From positions 16,865,955 to 16,929,954 of the forward strand of contig NC_089728.1 of NCBI RefSeq assembly GCF_035083965.1: a stretch of 64,000 nt of DNA. Reading direction: 5' to 3'. The notes below the pieces were generated by a model, which was not told the DNA's origin, searched no databases, and saw nothing but the letters and a program-made list of their open reading frames with translations. The translations under genes were made by a program, and so were the position numbers. This DNA comes from Branchiostoma lanceolatum (taxonomy: Eukaryota > Chordata > Leptocardii > Amphioxiformes > Branchiostomatidae). Of this stretch, positions 41,621 through 52,653 are shown in pieces. Each line of letters opens with the position of its first letter. The first letter of the stretch is position 1.

Positions 41621-44600
41621 GACGTCCTTGCACAAGTCTTCCGGCGTGGTTCTCCAACTGTACCGCCTGTAAGGCTGGCCGTCGCTCGCTACGAGAAATT
41701 TCTCGAAGTTGCCGGCGACGTCTGTTCTCCGTACGGGACTCCAGCCGATGTCCAGGTGCTCTTGCGCCATGGTGGCCGCGTTGTCCGACGGAAAGGGCAG
41801 CTTGAGTTTGAGATATTCGAACACGATGTGACCGTGCTTGCCGTTAATGTCCACTTTTGAAAAGAGCTGAAATACGAGACGTTGTAAAATTTACAATGTG
41901 TAACGTTAGAGAACACAAAACTTCTGAGGAAATCTTTGATGAAGGCTTGACATCCAAGTAATACGATACGCCAAAAAAAAACTACTCAAGCATGCAGCTG
42001 GACATGGTTTCGGAAACGGTCACTGACAAAAGGGAGTGGATGCTACCTGAAACGTCTGACTTCTATGTAATTATACAAAATCAAATCCAGTTGCTTTGGT
42101 AACTGTTTTGAATTATTTGATCACAGTCATGTGCTAACATATACGTGTGCAATACACAACTTACCAATATAAAGTTTAACCTTTTTCATAATTACATACA
42201 AAATGTATAAATGTCGAGTCGCCCAGGTTTAAACCACTAACAAGACGGCTGTTACGGCACATGCCTACGTTAGAGAGTACAGTAAAGGTGTTATTTCGTA
42301 CCTGGAAGTTTGGAGAGTATCGGTTTCCCGGCCGTACTGCGCGGAGGCACCTGAGGATCTCGTGGTTGGAGAAGGGTTCGCCGGTCCCGAACTGGTTACA
42401 GCAGAAACCCAGGACGATCAGACCCTTCGGTCCGTAGGTGGCTACCAGGTCATTCAGCTGTATGGACATACAATAGAGAGTGTTTTATCAGTCTCTGAAT
42501 GAAACACTACAAAGGGTGTAAATTTCTACATTTACTCGTTTAAACGTTACTGCGTAGGTCTTAACTTGGGTGTAATGGTAGCTGGTCATGTCCGGTCTAT
42601 GGTCTACAGTAATATGGTCTACATGTAGTATACCATTTAAACGAGGATACGAGTTCTACTTGTGTGCGAAGTGCCTTTTACACGTTGGATGACAGTGTAC
42701 GTCTGTAAACACACAAACGTGTTGCTATAATTCTAGTGTTTTGTACAGTAGGATTCAAATAAATGTAACACGTAGTTTATGGCGCAGGTGGAACATTAAC
42801 AGATACCAATCATGCAAATACATTCCTAATTTTAATAATTGATGCAAAAGTGTCATAATTCGTCTAATTAGGTGGAAAATAACATTGGCATTAAAACAAC
42901 ATTGAGACATGTGTATTTTGTTTTAAAAAGGTGTACATAACCAAGCATATATTATGTAAATGTAGACGTCATTTGCATAATCAGAATATTTCCTGGAGAT
43001 CTAGATATGAGGTCTCCGAACTCTTGCTGTTACAGCGCCAATAAAAAAAGATACATGGAGTCATGACTACAGAAAATGGGTCACGTGCTAGCTAGGTCCA
43101 GGTTCCAATTAAAGTCGGACCGGCCCGTAGAATGGCTATTTGACGGACTGCTGTGTACACACTTCCGCCGTGCCTTTTCAGTTCCATTGATTCACTTAAA
43201 CGTGTTTTCAGACATAATAAAAGCGACTGAATGAACTTTTGACTGGCCCAATATTTGTCGTCCGACCATAGCGGCGTTCATAGCAACTAATTAAGGCACC
43301 TGCTCCCAGTGACAAATACATGTACCCTGGGAGCCAGACTTATGGTGATCGGGCCGTTAGCCAGAGTTCTTCGGCGGCCAAAGGCAGTAAGCCCGCCGAT
43401 CTGAATTAGCGCTACGGAGGAGTTTTAGCCCGAGGGATGGGCTAGAACTCCATCGTAGCGCTGATTCAGATCGGCGGGCTTACTGCCTTGGGCCGCCGAA
43501 GGGAAATGGCTAACGGCCCGATCCCCCACAAGTCTGGCTCCCAGGGTACCTGACAAGTCTCCGGCGCCGCCCGAACCGACAAGGCAAACTCATTCATCAA
43601 TAGTTTTAATATTAACGGCTCAGACACTCGAATTAAGTCAAAGTTTAATCATGTATTATCAATGAGCGTTTCAGTGCCAGGGCGACAAAACTTTGATAAA
43701 TATCCCTAAATGTGGTGGGGCTTGGACGGAGGAAAAACATTTAATTGTGCTTGTCTGTGTGAATTTATGTTCTATATTGGTTTAAAAAGGCTATGGGACT
43801 ACTTCTACCTTTGATACCAATCTTCAAATGTTAGCTGTATGTGGCAATGCTAAAATAAGGAAGGCTCTACCAGCCTCCGCGGGTCGCTGTGAAATTAGTA
43901 GCAATTGGCTAGATAGAGTCAATTGTATGAAGGGAGTTGGCTACGGAGATAAGGTCCAATATTGCAACCTGCGGCTGCAAATGTTACCCTCCATGGCCAA
44001 AGTCCCCCGGCAAATGTTCTCCCTATAGCCGGTGCGGTTAGTCTGGTAGAGACTAAAGATAAGGTATGAAATTTGACTGCATTGCCACATAATATTGTCT
44101 GTCAAAAAGCAAAATAAAAAAGGATTAGATCACGAAGTGTGGTGAAAAACATTTTCTCTAATATGGGACAAAGCGAATGTATCAATACATAAGCTGTTCA
44201 CAGAAGGCATATAATGATAATAACAATAATAATACAAATATACTATAGTCAGATTTACACACGCGTTTTTGAGTCAACTTCGACTGTGCAAGGAGAACCC
44301 TGGGCCACTTAAGTAGCGTTTTCAAGTAGAAAACTCTACTGTAGCAGCCCAAAGCTCCTCATACACAGCCCCGAGTCGACTACGAAAACGTGTGTGGAAA
44401 TCGGGCCCCAGCCCACTCATTATCGGTATACAAAACCTTGAGGTTTAATCTACATCGTAGCAGTTTGACAGATAACTTAAGAATGTTGGCATAAGTTCTA
44501 AGTCCAATCAACATAGGCCGCATTACATAGCAGAGTGTTCGTTGCTGTAATTAGAACAACAACGAGCCTACGATTCCCCCAACACTAGCTTGTCACACAA

Positions 44601-47002
44601 ACATAGGGCCACTCGTTGTGAACCAAACATCGGTGTTGTGAGGTGATAACACTACAGAAACCGAAGGAGGTTTTGTAAACTTGTGAGTCCGTAAAAACTT
44701 TGGAACTACCTTTCAGACGTTTATAGGACCTCTCGCAGGGTTTAGTGGCCGCCGAGAGTGTCACAAAAGACCTATAATCGCCTTAAGAAAACACGGAACG
44801 AACGTTAACACAACAGAGCAACCGGACTTGATTCCATGGTCTGTATTTGTAAGGTATAAGAAGCTTACATTTACATGCCATCGTTTACAAATAACTAGAA
44901 GTGGCGTCGTGGTGGTGTAGTGGCAGGGTCTTTGGCCCCAGAACCCGGAGATACCGGGTTCGAATCCGGGGTTCCCTGATTTGTCCCACTTTACTCAGGT
45001 GAAAATGAGTACCTAGCTTCGGTTAGGGACGTCCCTCGTATAGGACGTTAAATGGAGGTCCCGTGTTTGAAGAGAGCCACACCTCAAGCACGTTAAAGAA
45101 CGAAAAGAGTAGGGGTCTTTCCCGGTGTGTGTTGCTTATACAAATCTGTCCGGATATGCAGATTGTACTCTTCAGTACAACCCTGGTGTGTTACGCCTTG
45201 ATGTGGTTTACCGGGTAAGCAATACCGTGAATAAAGCGGTATGAAATTTCTGCAAGGTTATCTATTCATCTAACTATCGTGCAAGGAACCGTCCAGGAAG
45301 GAAGAAAGAGAGGTAAACAACGGAGAAGATGGGAGGATGATATCAGCGAATGGACAGGCATGACACTTAGTAAAACACTAACTTAAAAACAGAAAACCGA
45401 GAAGGGTGGAGAGAACTGGTTGTCAAATCTTCTGTTGTGCCCAAACTGTATAACAGGATAGAAGAAGACGATGGTTATCTATAGGTTATCTATAGAAAGG
45501 AAAAGAGAGTCCTGCAAAAACTGTCTGTGCCGGGCTCAAACTCTATACTATCAACCCACTTTGTTGTATCGTATTTTCCAACATCAAAAGATAAAAGATT
45601 ACGAAGACCCACTTTTATTGTTAAGTACCCGGAAGCGATACCCAAGGGACTACACAACGTTTCTCTGTTTATCAATGAAACAACAAATATTTTCACAAAG
45701 GGACGTGTCCGAAAACGGATTTAAGTTACGCTGCAAGTGTATCAAACCGGGTGTTCCTGTATCGTTTTATGTAGTGTTCTATCTCCAAATAGAACGACTT
45801 TAAAAGCTTAAGAAAACACTTTAATGTACACTACCCGGTGGTCTTTCCGTGCGAAACACTTATCTATAAAAGAGATATCTATTTTGGTCACGAATCTTGC
45901 TCTACCGGTAGCGGTATTGTCCTTCTGTATCAGACTTTCTAATCTATGTCGGACACACGATACCAACCTCCTGTCTTCCCAGGATTACATCTAATTTGTT
46001 GCCACACAACTCTAATGGGACGCCCCACGTCACAAACACACACACATAAGCCACAAAAGTCTCAAACAAATGACAAGCCTTTGCCACCGCACAATACCTG
46101 GTCTTACTGACTAATTTTTCTTCCTCTACTAGATGGATTTTCATGAAATAGATTTAGGAGATACAGCTAGTAATTTTGTTAAGTTGTGAGGCGCCTAAGA
46201 TGATATACATGGCGATTAGAAAGTAAAGAATTTCATCTGATAAGCCATGATTATGACCCCATTCAATAGCAGTACGTCTAGTTATGTCGGCAAGATCACT
46301 AATGTGAAAAAAGAAGTTTGTTGAATCACATAATGGTCGTACTTGAAATATTTGGGGAAAAGCTTAAGCTTTAGTGCCAGATGTCACCGTTCTGATTTTT
46401 CCCATACACCTTACTAGTAATGGTGACATGTTAACAACCAGGTGTTACCACTGTATAAGGCTATACAGACATTGGGAGTGATCAAACGTAATTTGTGGGC
46501 ATCATCGGACCAGTAAAGGTAATAAGATTACTTGGCATACATGCCTCTAGTAAGACCAAACTTTGAATATACTGCAACAGTATGGGATCTGTAAACAAAG
46601 AAAGACAATGATAAACTGGAGAGGGTGCAGAACCAAGCTGCCAGATTCTGTACGAACAACCAAGGAAGTTTTAAATCAGAGCCTCATCTAAACAACTATG
46701 ACAGGGGTGCTATAGCTAGTGTCACCAAAATGAAAACAGATCTACAGCGAGTGTCTTACCTGGAGATATTCCCTTGTGGTGTGTTCTGACGCCGACGCCA
46801 CGTTTACCACCAGGACAACCTTGCCATCGTAGGCGGAGAAATTGATCATCTCCCCGCCCAGGGCCTCGGCGCTGAGCTCGAAGAAGCTTCCAACCACTGA
46901 AGCCGGGCATAGCGGCGTGTTGAGCTCTATGGGGTGGGGGGTGGCATGATGCTTGCTGTGGTGGCTTACCCGCCCGTGGCCGTAGTGCGGTCCGTTCATC
47001 AT
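41474..47002 (-). CDS. GPX: Glutathione peroxidase homologue with Ser at the Sec/Cys site, 3 exons
   Basis: Exons: 46760-47002, 42302-42457, 41474-41866, all phase 0 with GT-AG junctions (263 residues). The GPX fold is clear: GKVVLVVNVAS (β1 and active-site loop), GLIVLGFCCNQFG, NHEIL..LRAVRPG, GWSPVRRTDV, GNFEKFLVASDGQPYRRYS. This most resembles the GPX1/3 type. The residue after NVASA, normally Sec (TGA) or Cys, is Ser72 (codon TCA at 46789-46787). Gln103 and Asn186 of the catalytic tetrad are present, but the Trp of the WNFEKF motif is Gly185 (GGC). Peroxidase activity by the known mechanism is therefore unlikely. The N-terminus is His-rich, without an evident signal peptide. After ELLRKVA the frame continues ~40 residues into the adjacent tandem repeat, beyond the usual family end. 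Start chosen: first ATG in the exon 1 frame. Confidence 0.88.
43323..43548. mobile_element. Complete fold-back MITE, CCCTGGGAGCCAGACTT ends
   Basis: TACCCTGGGAGCCAGACTT at the left and AAGTCTGGCTCCCAGGGTA (one base shifted) at the right. The inner arms include TTCGGCGGCCAAAGGCAGTA and GATCTGAATTAGCGCTACG. In GPX intron 1. A truncated copy lies at 20,690-20,949. Confidence 0.9.
43760..44100. repeat. SINE tail plus diverged CTCTACCAG-family fold-back
   Basis: AAAAAGGCTATGGGACTACTT at 43,783 matches the 3' end of SINE family 1 copies. 43,866-44,055 has GGCTCTACCAGCCTCCGCGG and GGTTAGTCTGGTAGAGACT ends related to the element at 23,383-23,542. Confidence 0.55.
44250..44405. mobile_element. Imperfect fold-back element
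   Basis: ATTTACACACGCGTTTTTGAGTC and GACTACGAAAACGTGTGTGGAAAT are complementary with mismatches. The inner arms are also paired (AAGGAGAACCCTGGGC / GCCCAAAGCTCCT). In GPX intron 1. Confidence 0.6.
44908..45240 (+). repeat. tRNA-derived SINE, family 1
   Basis: GTCGTGGTGGTGTAGTGGCAG head, box B GGGTTCGAATCCGG, then ACTCAGGTGAAAATGAG, GGTTAGGGACGTCCCT and GACGTTAAATGGAGGTCCCG. Lies in GPX intron 1, opposite in sense to the gene. Confidence 0.85.
45278..45455 (+). pseudogene. LINE C-terminal scrap (endonuclease-reverse transcriptase type)
   Basis: The frame GTVQEGRKRGKQRRRWEDD, ISEWTGMTLSKTL is followed, after a frameshift, by ENREGWRELVVKSSV. This is the basic R.RG...RRW.DDI...G......A..R..W RE...S motif found at the C-terminus of many animal LINE proteins (RTE- and CR1-like). 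It is dead and lies in GPX intron 1. Confidence 0.7.
45456..46520. other. GPX intron 1, unassigned stretch
   Basis: Open frames of ~65-110 codons occur on both strands at 45,470-45,800 without recognisable motifs. I see no repeat family or RNA. Confidence 0.4.
46525..46755 (+). pseudogene. LINE (CR1/L2-like) fragment abutting the GPX exon 1 donor
   Basis: Encodes VRPNFEYTATVWD, then a stop, TKKDNDKLERVQNQAARFC and SVTKMKTDLQRVS. It is the same family as the 8,090-8,690 element. Similarity runs to about 46,755, five bases from the last base of GPX exon 1 (46,760). Confidence 0.8.
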
Positions 47003-48826
47003 ATTTTCCAATCCCTCTCTCTCTTTTTTTGATGCTCAGAATCTAGCGAGTTGCCAAACTTGGCCTTTTCTTAAACTCGTAGCAAGGTAACTTCTTGACT
47101 CGATGTAATGTCCGACCGACTCTTAAAAATCTCCTTCAGAATACTCTACCCGATTGTTCAGTGTCCTTATTTGCGTGATACTCTACAATTAGGTTACGGC
47201 AGGACATAATGGAAGTCGCCAGACGGTTCTAATGGGTGATTAGCCGTGCAGAGCGCGACTGTCGTCTGTTTAAAAATAGCGGCCGTTCCGATCCAGTGAA
47301 GCCGCAACCGGGCACACGGTCAAACTTGATTGGCGTCGGCTACAATCTGTGATCGCCTTGTTTACACCACTCGAAATGCCAGGTGACTCTCTTCTCTCTC
47401 ACTTAGTGATGGCGACTTTTTCAGACCGACCTTTTTCTCGACAGGTGTCACTGAAAAACAAGAAGTTTCTCCAACTTTTTTTGTCTCTTCAAGTTTTTTT
47501 TTTCCTGTGGGAGATTATATAAACAGAGTTTGAATTTTATCTATAATAAAACATAATTTCTATCTATATATATAATGAAACAAATATAACAAATGAAACA
47601 TATAGTTATGTAGCTTAGAGCGATTGCAATTCCATGGTCTTGAAGAGCATATATTCCTCGTCTAATTGTTAAAATTTTTATCCTTTTTTAAATTTATAAA
47701 CTATATAGTGCATAGTTTTGACATTCAAACAAATGACAAGGTTACCGCCTATGTCTTTTGCTACTTTGACACTTTTTAGTTGCATGGTACCAGAGCACTT
47801 AAAATGTTGTAGCTAAATAATATGGCGAGCGTCGCATTCCAATGTGTAATTGGGGCACAGGCCGAGAACTGAGTGGTTTTTAACCTTCTCCCTGCTGCCT
47901 AACTCTGTAACCAATAGAGAATGGGGTGCCAAACGGCTACTTCAGTGTGGTAAAGGTTAATACTATGTCTATGGCTATCTCCAAGCACCGTACAAGTGTT
48001 TGAGAAACAAGTAGATTATACACGCTCTTATATATATTTGTGGAGACTGTACTATATCATCATAGTAGTACCTCTCAAGTACTATATCATGAAGAATATT
48101 GCTCACACTATATTACATCTATTGTATAAGAAAATCAACTCGCAAATTCAAAGCATTCTTTTAACAAAATGACAAGCAATGGTCAGTATTTGCCATACGT
48201 ATACCCAATTCGAAATACATAATGTAAAATCAATTTTAGCATCAAGACACGGAAAAAACGCACCATTTACATGTGTAAACACCCTATACATACCGCGATG
48301 AAGTTTTCCGACGACGGTTTTCACTTCTAGATTACACCTACTACTACAAAACGAACCAAAGGAGGATACCCTGAGGCGATCGAGAGCGTATAGAAAGAGT
48401 AATAGTCCTGCCTTACCTGTATAATTACCTGTCTGTTAACAGCAGGGGGTGTTGGTAAAATGCCGAACAACCTCTTGTTTCTCCTGAGAACCGTTTCACA
48501 AGCGACTGTCCCACGGTAACCAACACAAAATTGTCATGCCCAACCTGTCGTCTGCAGAATAGTGTTTGGACGAACCCACTTCGACGTTAGCATGATAAAC
48601 TATTGTACCACACTTGTCAAGTGTTCAGGAACTAGAACATACGGTCATTTTACAAAGATATCGTGCGATTTGTACAGGTACAAAAAGCGGATTTGTAAGA
48701 ATAACACAATTCCAAAGCATGAGGAATTACGCATTTAATTCCATATGTTAAGGGGGCTATAGAAGAGATATGGACACATCCCCTACCTAGGTGTTCTGTG
48801 GTACACTCCCACAAGGCACACATGTA

Positions 48827-49027
48827 CGAGGGTCTGCATGCTATTTTCTTAAGGTTTTGTTTTTATTTATTTTCCGTAATTCGTAAGGAAATCCGTCTTA
48901 TACGGGTAATTCGTAGCGATGTGACCAAATTTTGCGTAACTGCCTACCTGGATTTTCGGGTATACACGTAGGGGGTTATTCTCAATTCAGCGCAAAGGGT
49001 TGTGGGGACCCCTCCATGCAGACCCTC
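48827..49027. mobile_element. Fold-back element with ACGAGGGTCTGCATG ends
   Basis: ACGAGGGTCTGCATG at the left, CATGCAGACCCTCGT at the right. The interior has GTAATTCGTA repeats. Same family style as 21,346-21,540. Confidence 0.8.
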
Positions 49028-51933
49028 GTGTACGTATACACGCTTCACTGACTAGCACCTCTCTGTGGTTGTTATCGTTGCGGCTGTGTCAACAATGAGC
49101 ATACCTGGTCACGCTGAAGGACGGCGCTTGTGGAAGGCGCTTTCTCTCTCTCTCTCCACGCATCGAGCGTAGACAGACAAGAGAACTAGTGTTAACAAAG
49201 GCTGCGCTACTGACGCTGAATAAGATACGAGGTCGTGTCGCTGACAATGTTGAAAAGGAATAATACTAGAAAAGTTTAAAAGCATGACATGACATGGAGG
49301 GGGATTCGAAGTTCATCGTAGCCTCTACCAGGCTCCAGAGGCGACTGGAAAGAGTAGAAATTGGCCAAATAGACAGATCACATGCCAGAGGAGTTTGTCC
49401 GCTCAAGGAGGTTTTATATAAAAACTCCTTGGTCCGCTAAAGGATGCCAGTTTGCCGCTCTAGTTCGTTGGACACCAGTGAAATGGGTGAATATAACGTT
49501 GGGGGTAATTCAAGCTCTTTTTGAACCCTTTGCATGTGGCCTTAATGTAAAGAAGGGGAGGCATTGCTCCATTATTCGCATTAAATATAGTCACTGAATG
49601 CATAATTCTAGAAGAGTTGGCAAAGACATCATAGCTAGGCCAACGAGGGTGGAAAAATTGAACGAACTGTATGTATACGCCAAATAGCAGTTACTGAAGC
49701 AGCTGGACATGATTTTCGAAACGGTCAGACGTTTCTAGTAGCATTCACTTCCTTTCGTCAATGACACTGAGCAAGATTTTTCGATCAGAAGGTTCTAATT
49801 ATAACTTTCATCAACGAACAGTATGTCTGAGTGTGTCAAATGCTGATTCATAAAAGAACATAAAAATGTGTGCAGTTTAAACAAGGGTTGCTAAGGGTGC
49901 CCACCTAATGGCGTTAATTTAAACATTGGGCTGCAGGTTTGAACTGTTCAGGTTGCCAAACATGGCACACAATGGGGAATGTTTGTCTGTTAAGACTGAG
50001 GGCGCAGTAAAACGGATTAGTGCGGTGATATGGGTGCTTAGGTAAACTTCTTCACACTGTTGTCGTTATCTCGTTAGCAGCCCGCTTATACTAGTATATT
50101 GGTCGTAGCCGTATGTCATTCTATAGTCCAGCAGGATACTATGCAGAAATGTTCGCGGGTTCGCGAAATTGAAAAAAAAAAACCGCAAACATTTTGTCCA
50201 ATAGTTGAAATATGACTGTAGCAATATGACTGTAGCGGTGCCGCGAACTTAAAACCACCACGAACGCTCATTGCATTTTTTCGTCTTAAAAACCACGCGT
50301 TACAGTACTAGTACATGTACAGCAACTTGCAAGATTGTGAAAATTTGTCTTAAAAAATGGGAAAATTTGTCTAAAAGCACCAAATTTGGCACACACGTAC
50401 TTAAACGTATTCTAAACAATTTCAGATATGGAGGCATCTCAAATTCTGCCAAGAATCGATTTTGTGGCATTTTGTTTGCCATTTTCAGACCAAAAATGTA
50501 TATTTTGGGCTCCTGTGCCCCGGTATCGAATGGGGATACCTATGACATCTGTCCACAGGACATAATTTTCATTTATCACGATTTTGATGTTGTAGAATTT
50601 AAAAGGAGATTGTGACAGAAACAACTAATGACAAGGCCTTCTCTGTAACAAGACAGCTGATTCGTACAACACATGCAAGACTATCCGAAGAATTCTTTCA
50701 GTTTGCGATTATATGACGACCCTACAACGAATATGACCAGGCCCAAGTTTATGATTCTGAATGAGGTGTGGATGGTACGTAGTTATTCCAAACATTGCAC
50801 CCTCCTGGTAAATGTCTTTTCCATAAAAAATCATTCAAGTAAAGAGTAGTACATGCATGGTGAACAGGAGATGCATTCTTAGCACAATGTATGATTCAAA
50901 GATCTAGTCAATATTTTAACTATTTCTCTCTTAATGGTTTGAAGAAAGCTTTCAATGACACATGACACTTAATAAGTTAAACAATTATGTATTCAATTTA
51001 TTGGATTGGATTATACCACAACACTCTCCGTCGTCTTGAGAAATATCAATTTTATATTCTTGCTGTTTTGGCTCTCATCAAAGGTGTGATCTTACACTAT
51101 GAGAAGGTCAAACTATCAATAATAAATAACTATTAATAATGAATGAACAATAAAGGTCAAACTCAAGACAAACTGGACATTATATGGCACAAAATTCTTT
51201 TCATTTCCAATTTCCCATCAATTCAAAGACACACAAACACACAAACACACACAGACAGACCCAAAACAATACCTCTATTTTTCATGGAGGTAACAAGGGC
51301 AATATCTAACACTACACTGAACCATGAGTATAGATAACTCAATGATATTAATATCATGTTCATCTGACAGTCATAAGCATTTGCAACAATAAGGAAGCAA
51401 CAATATACTAAAACTTTTAAAGCAAAAAAAATTATGATAATTGAATACTTTTAGGTCTTACTCCTTAGCATAATCATGAGGTAGAGGTGGTAGCACATGT
51501 GAGTATGTGTATTTGATAACATTACTGGATATTACTTTCAGTCATATTGATAACAGCAGCTTGTATTTTGGTTTGCATTTAACAGAATCTTATTTGCACA
51601 TACATACTATTTTGATTGTCATTGCAGATTGAAAAAAATACTAATTTCTTGGATATACTGACATGAAGTTTTAACCTTCAAACTGCTGCCTAACTCTGTA
51701 ACCAATAGAGTGCTACAGGTTAAGGTTGCAAAATAATCTTTGTGTTACACGTAAAAGTAAAGTAAGAATGAAAGTCACATTTTTACTAAATACTAAATGC
51801 TTTATTTTGTCTACTCTGTATTTGTTGTATCACAGAAAGTGTATTTGATAAACTCTATTCCATGTTACCTTGCTTCTGAATATCACTGTAACAGTTGAAA
51901 ACTGTAACAGGGACAAACAATTCCATATATACA

Positions 51934-52571
51934 TTAAAGGAAGGTAAAGCAGTTTTATGGCCAAAAAAGTGGAAATAAATAAATGCTAAAATCTTTATGG
52001 CAGTGACTACTAACACTGTTTAGCACATATGCTTAATAACTTCATACTTTCAGCTTTTAAAACCACACATAAACGAGCCTAACGATGATCCCTTTAGTTT
52101 CGCGAGGCCACAAAAACTCCAGCAAAATTGCGCAACTCAATCGTTTTTCTCCGTCAGTCTTCGGCAAAGTTCGGCCCCTGAGGTTTTGGAAAATTCCGGT
52201 GGCATGTGTTGCCGCTGGTGTCCTGTCAAAAACAACGAGAAAAACGTCCGCCTGGGCCACCCCTGGAGTTTTGTACACCGATCACGAAAGGAAAGACTCG
52301 GGAGAGACTAAAGACACATTTGTTTTGGGCAACGCATTTGATCAGATCCCCGGAAGAGTTCAGGATGCGTCGGGTCAGTATGACCACGCTCGGGAGATTT
52401 GAAACAATTTTTTGTGAGCTCTCACATTACAACGACGTCATACTTTTGCATGATGGACGTCACTATACATTGTGATAGTGTTGTTTGAACTAATCATGTA
52501 TAGAAATGACTAAATAGATTGACTTTCAAAATCCGATTTTCGGGGGATGAAACTGCTCTACCTTCCTTTAA
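51934..52571. mobile_element. Non-autonomous DNA transposon flanked by TTAA
   Basis: The outermost bases on both sides are TTAA, followed by imperfect ~22-bp inverted ends (AGGAAGGTAAAGCAGTTT / AAACTGCTCTACCTTCCT). TTAA target duplication is typical of piggyBac-type elements, though these ends do not start with the usual CCC. An internal ~105-codon open frame has no recognised domain. It lies 83 bp past the EIF2AK1 stop codon, so probably in its 3'UTR. Confidence 0.65.
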
Positions 52572-52653
52572 GCATAGCTACGTGGAAGCAGTAGTGCAAA
52601 CGTTGTCAATGTATAACCTTCCTATCTGCTTTTTCCATGTATAACAGAGATAT

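Larger units (their letters stand above)
47003..52653. other. Intergenic region between GPX and EIF2AK1
   Basis: No gene recognised. Contents: two copies of a small element with TAACCTT/AAGGTTA ends sharing CTGCTGCCTAACTCTGTAAC (47,879-47,959; 51,666-51,728); a fold-back at 48,827-49,027; a (TC)n run near 49,140; a GCCTCTACCAGGC-type scrap at 49,316-49,375; the AACGTCTGAC-type dispersed repeat at 49,690-49,800; the AACCACCACGAACGC repeat at 50,140-50,290; and the 638-bp TTAA-flanked element at 51,934-52,571. 50,300-50,620 has an unassigned open frame. Confidence 0.5.

Noticed and set aside
39663-41860. Plus-strand open frames of 106-181 codons across the GPX 3' array (HVLLAVKKNRPVIF repeats)
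   Set aside because: They are a by-product of unit lengths divisible by three (150 and 135 bp) on the strand opposite to GPX. The frame breaks at 139-bp units, and no start context, splice sites or family similarity supports a protein.
45471-45803. 110-codon frame as an extra gene in GPX intron 1
   Set aside because: Overlapping frames on both strands are comparable, with no motif or splice support.
52085-52402. 105-codon plus-strand open frame as a gene next to EIF2AK1
   Set aside because: It lies entirely within the TTAA-flanked inverted-end element and shows no transposase motif, so it is probably chance within a MITE.
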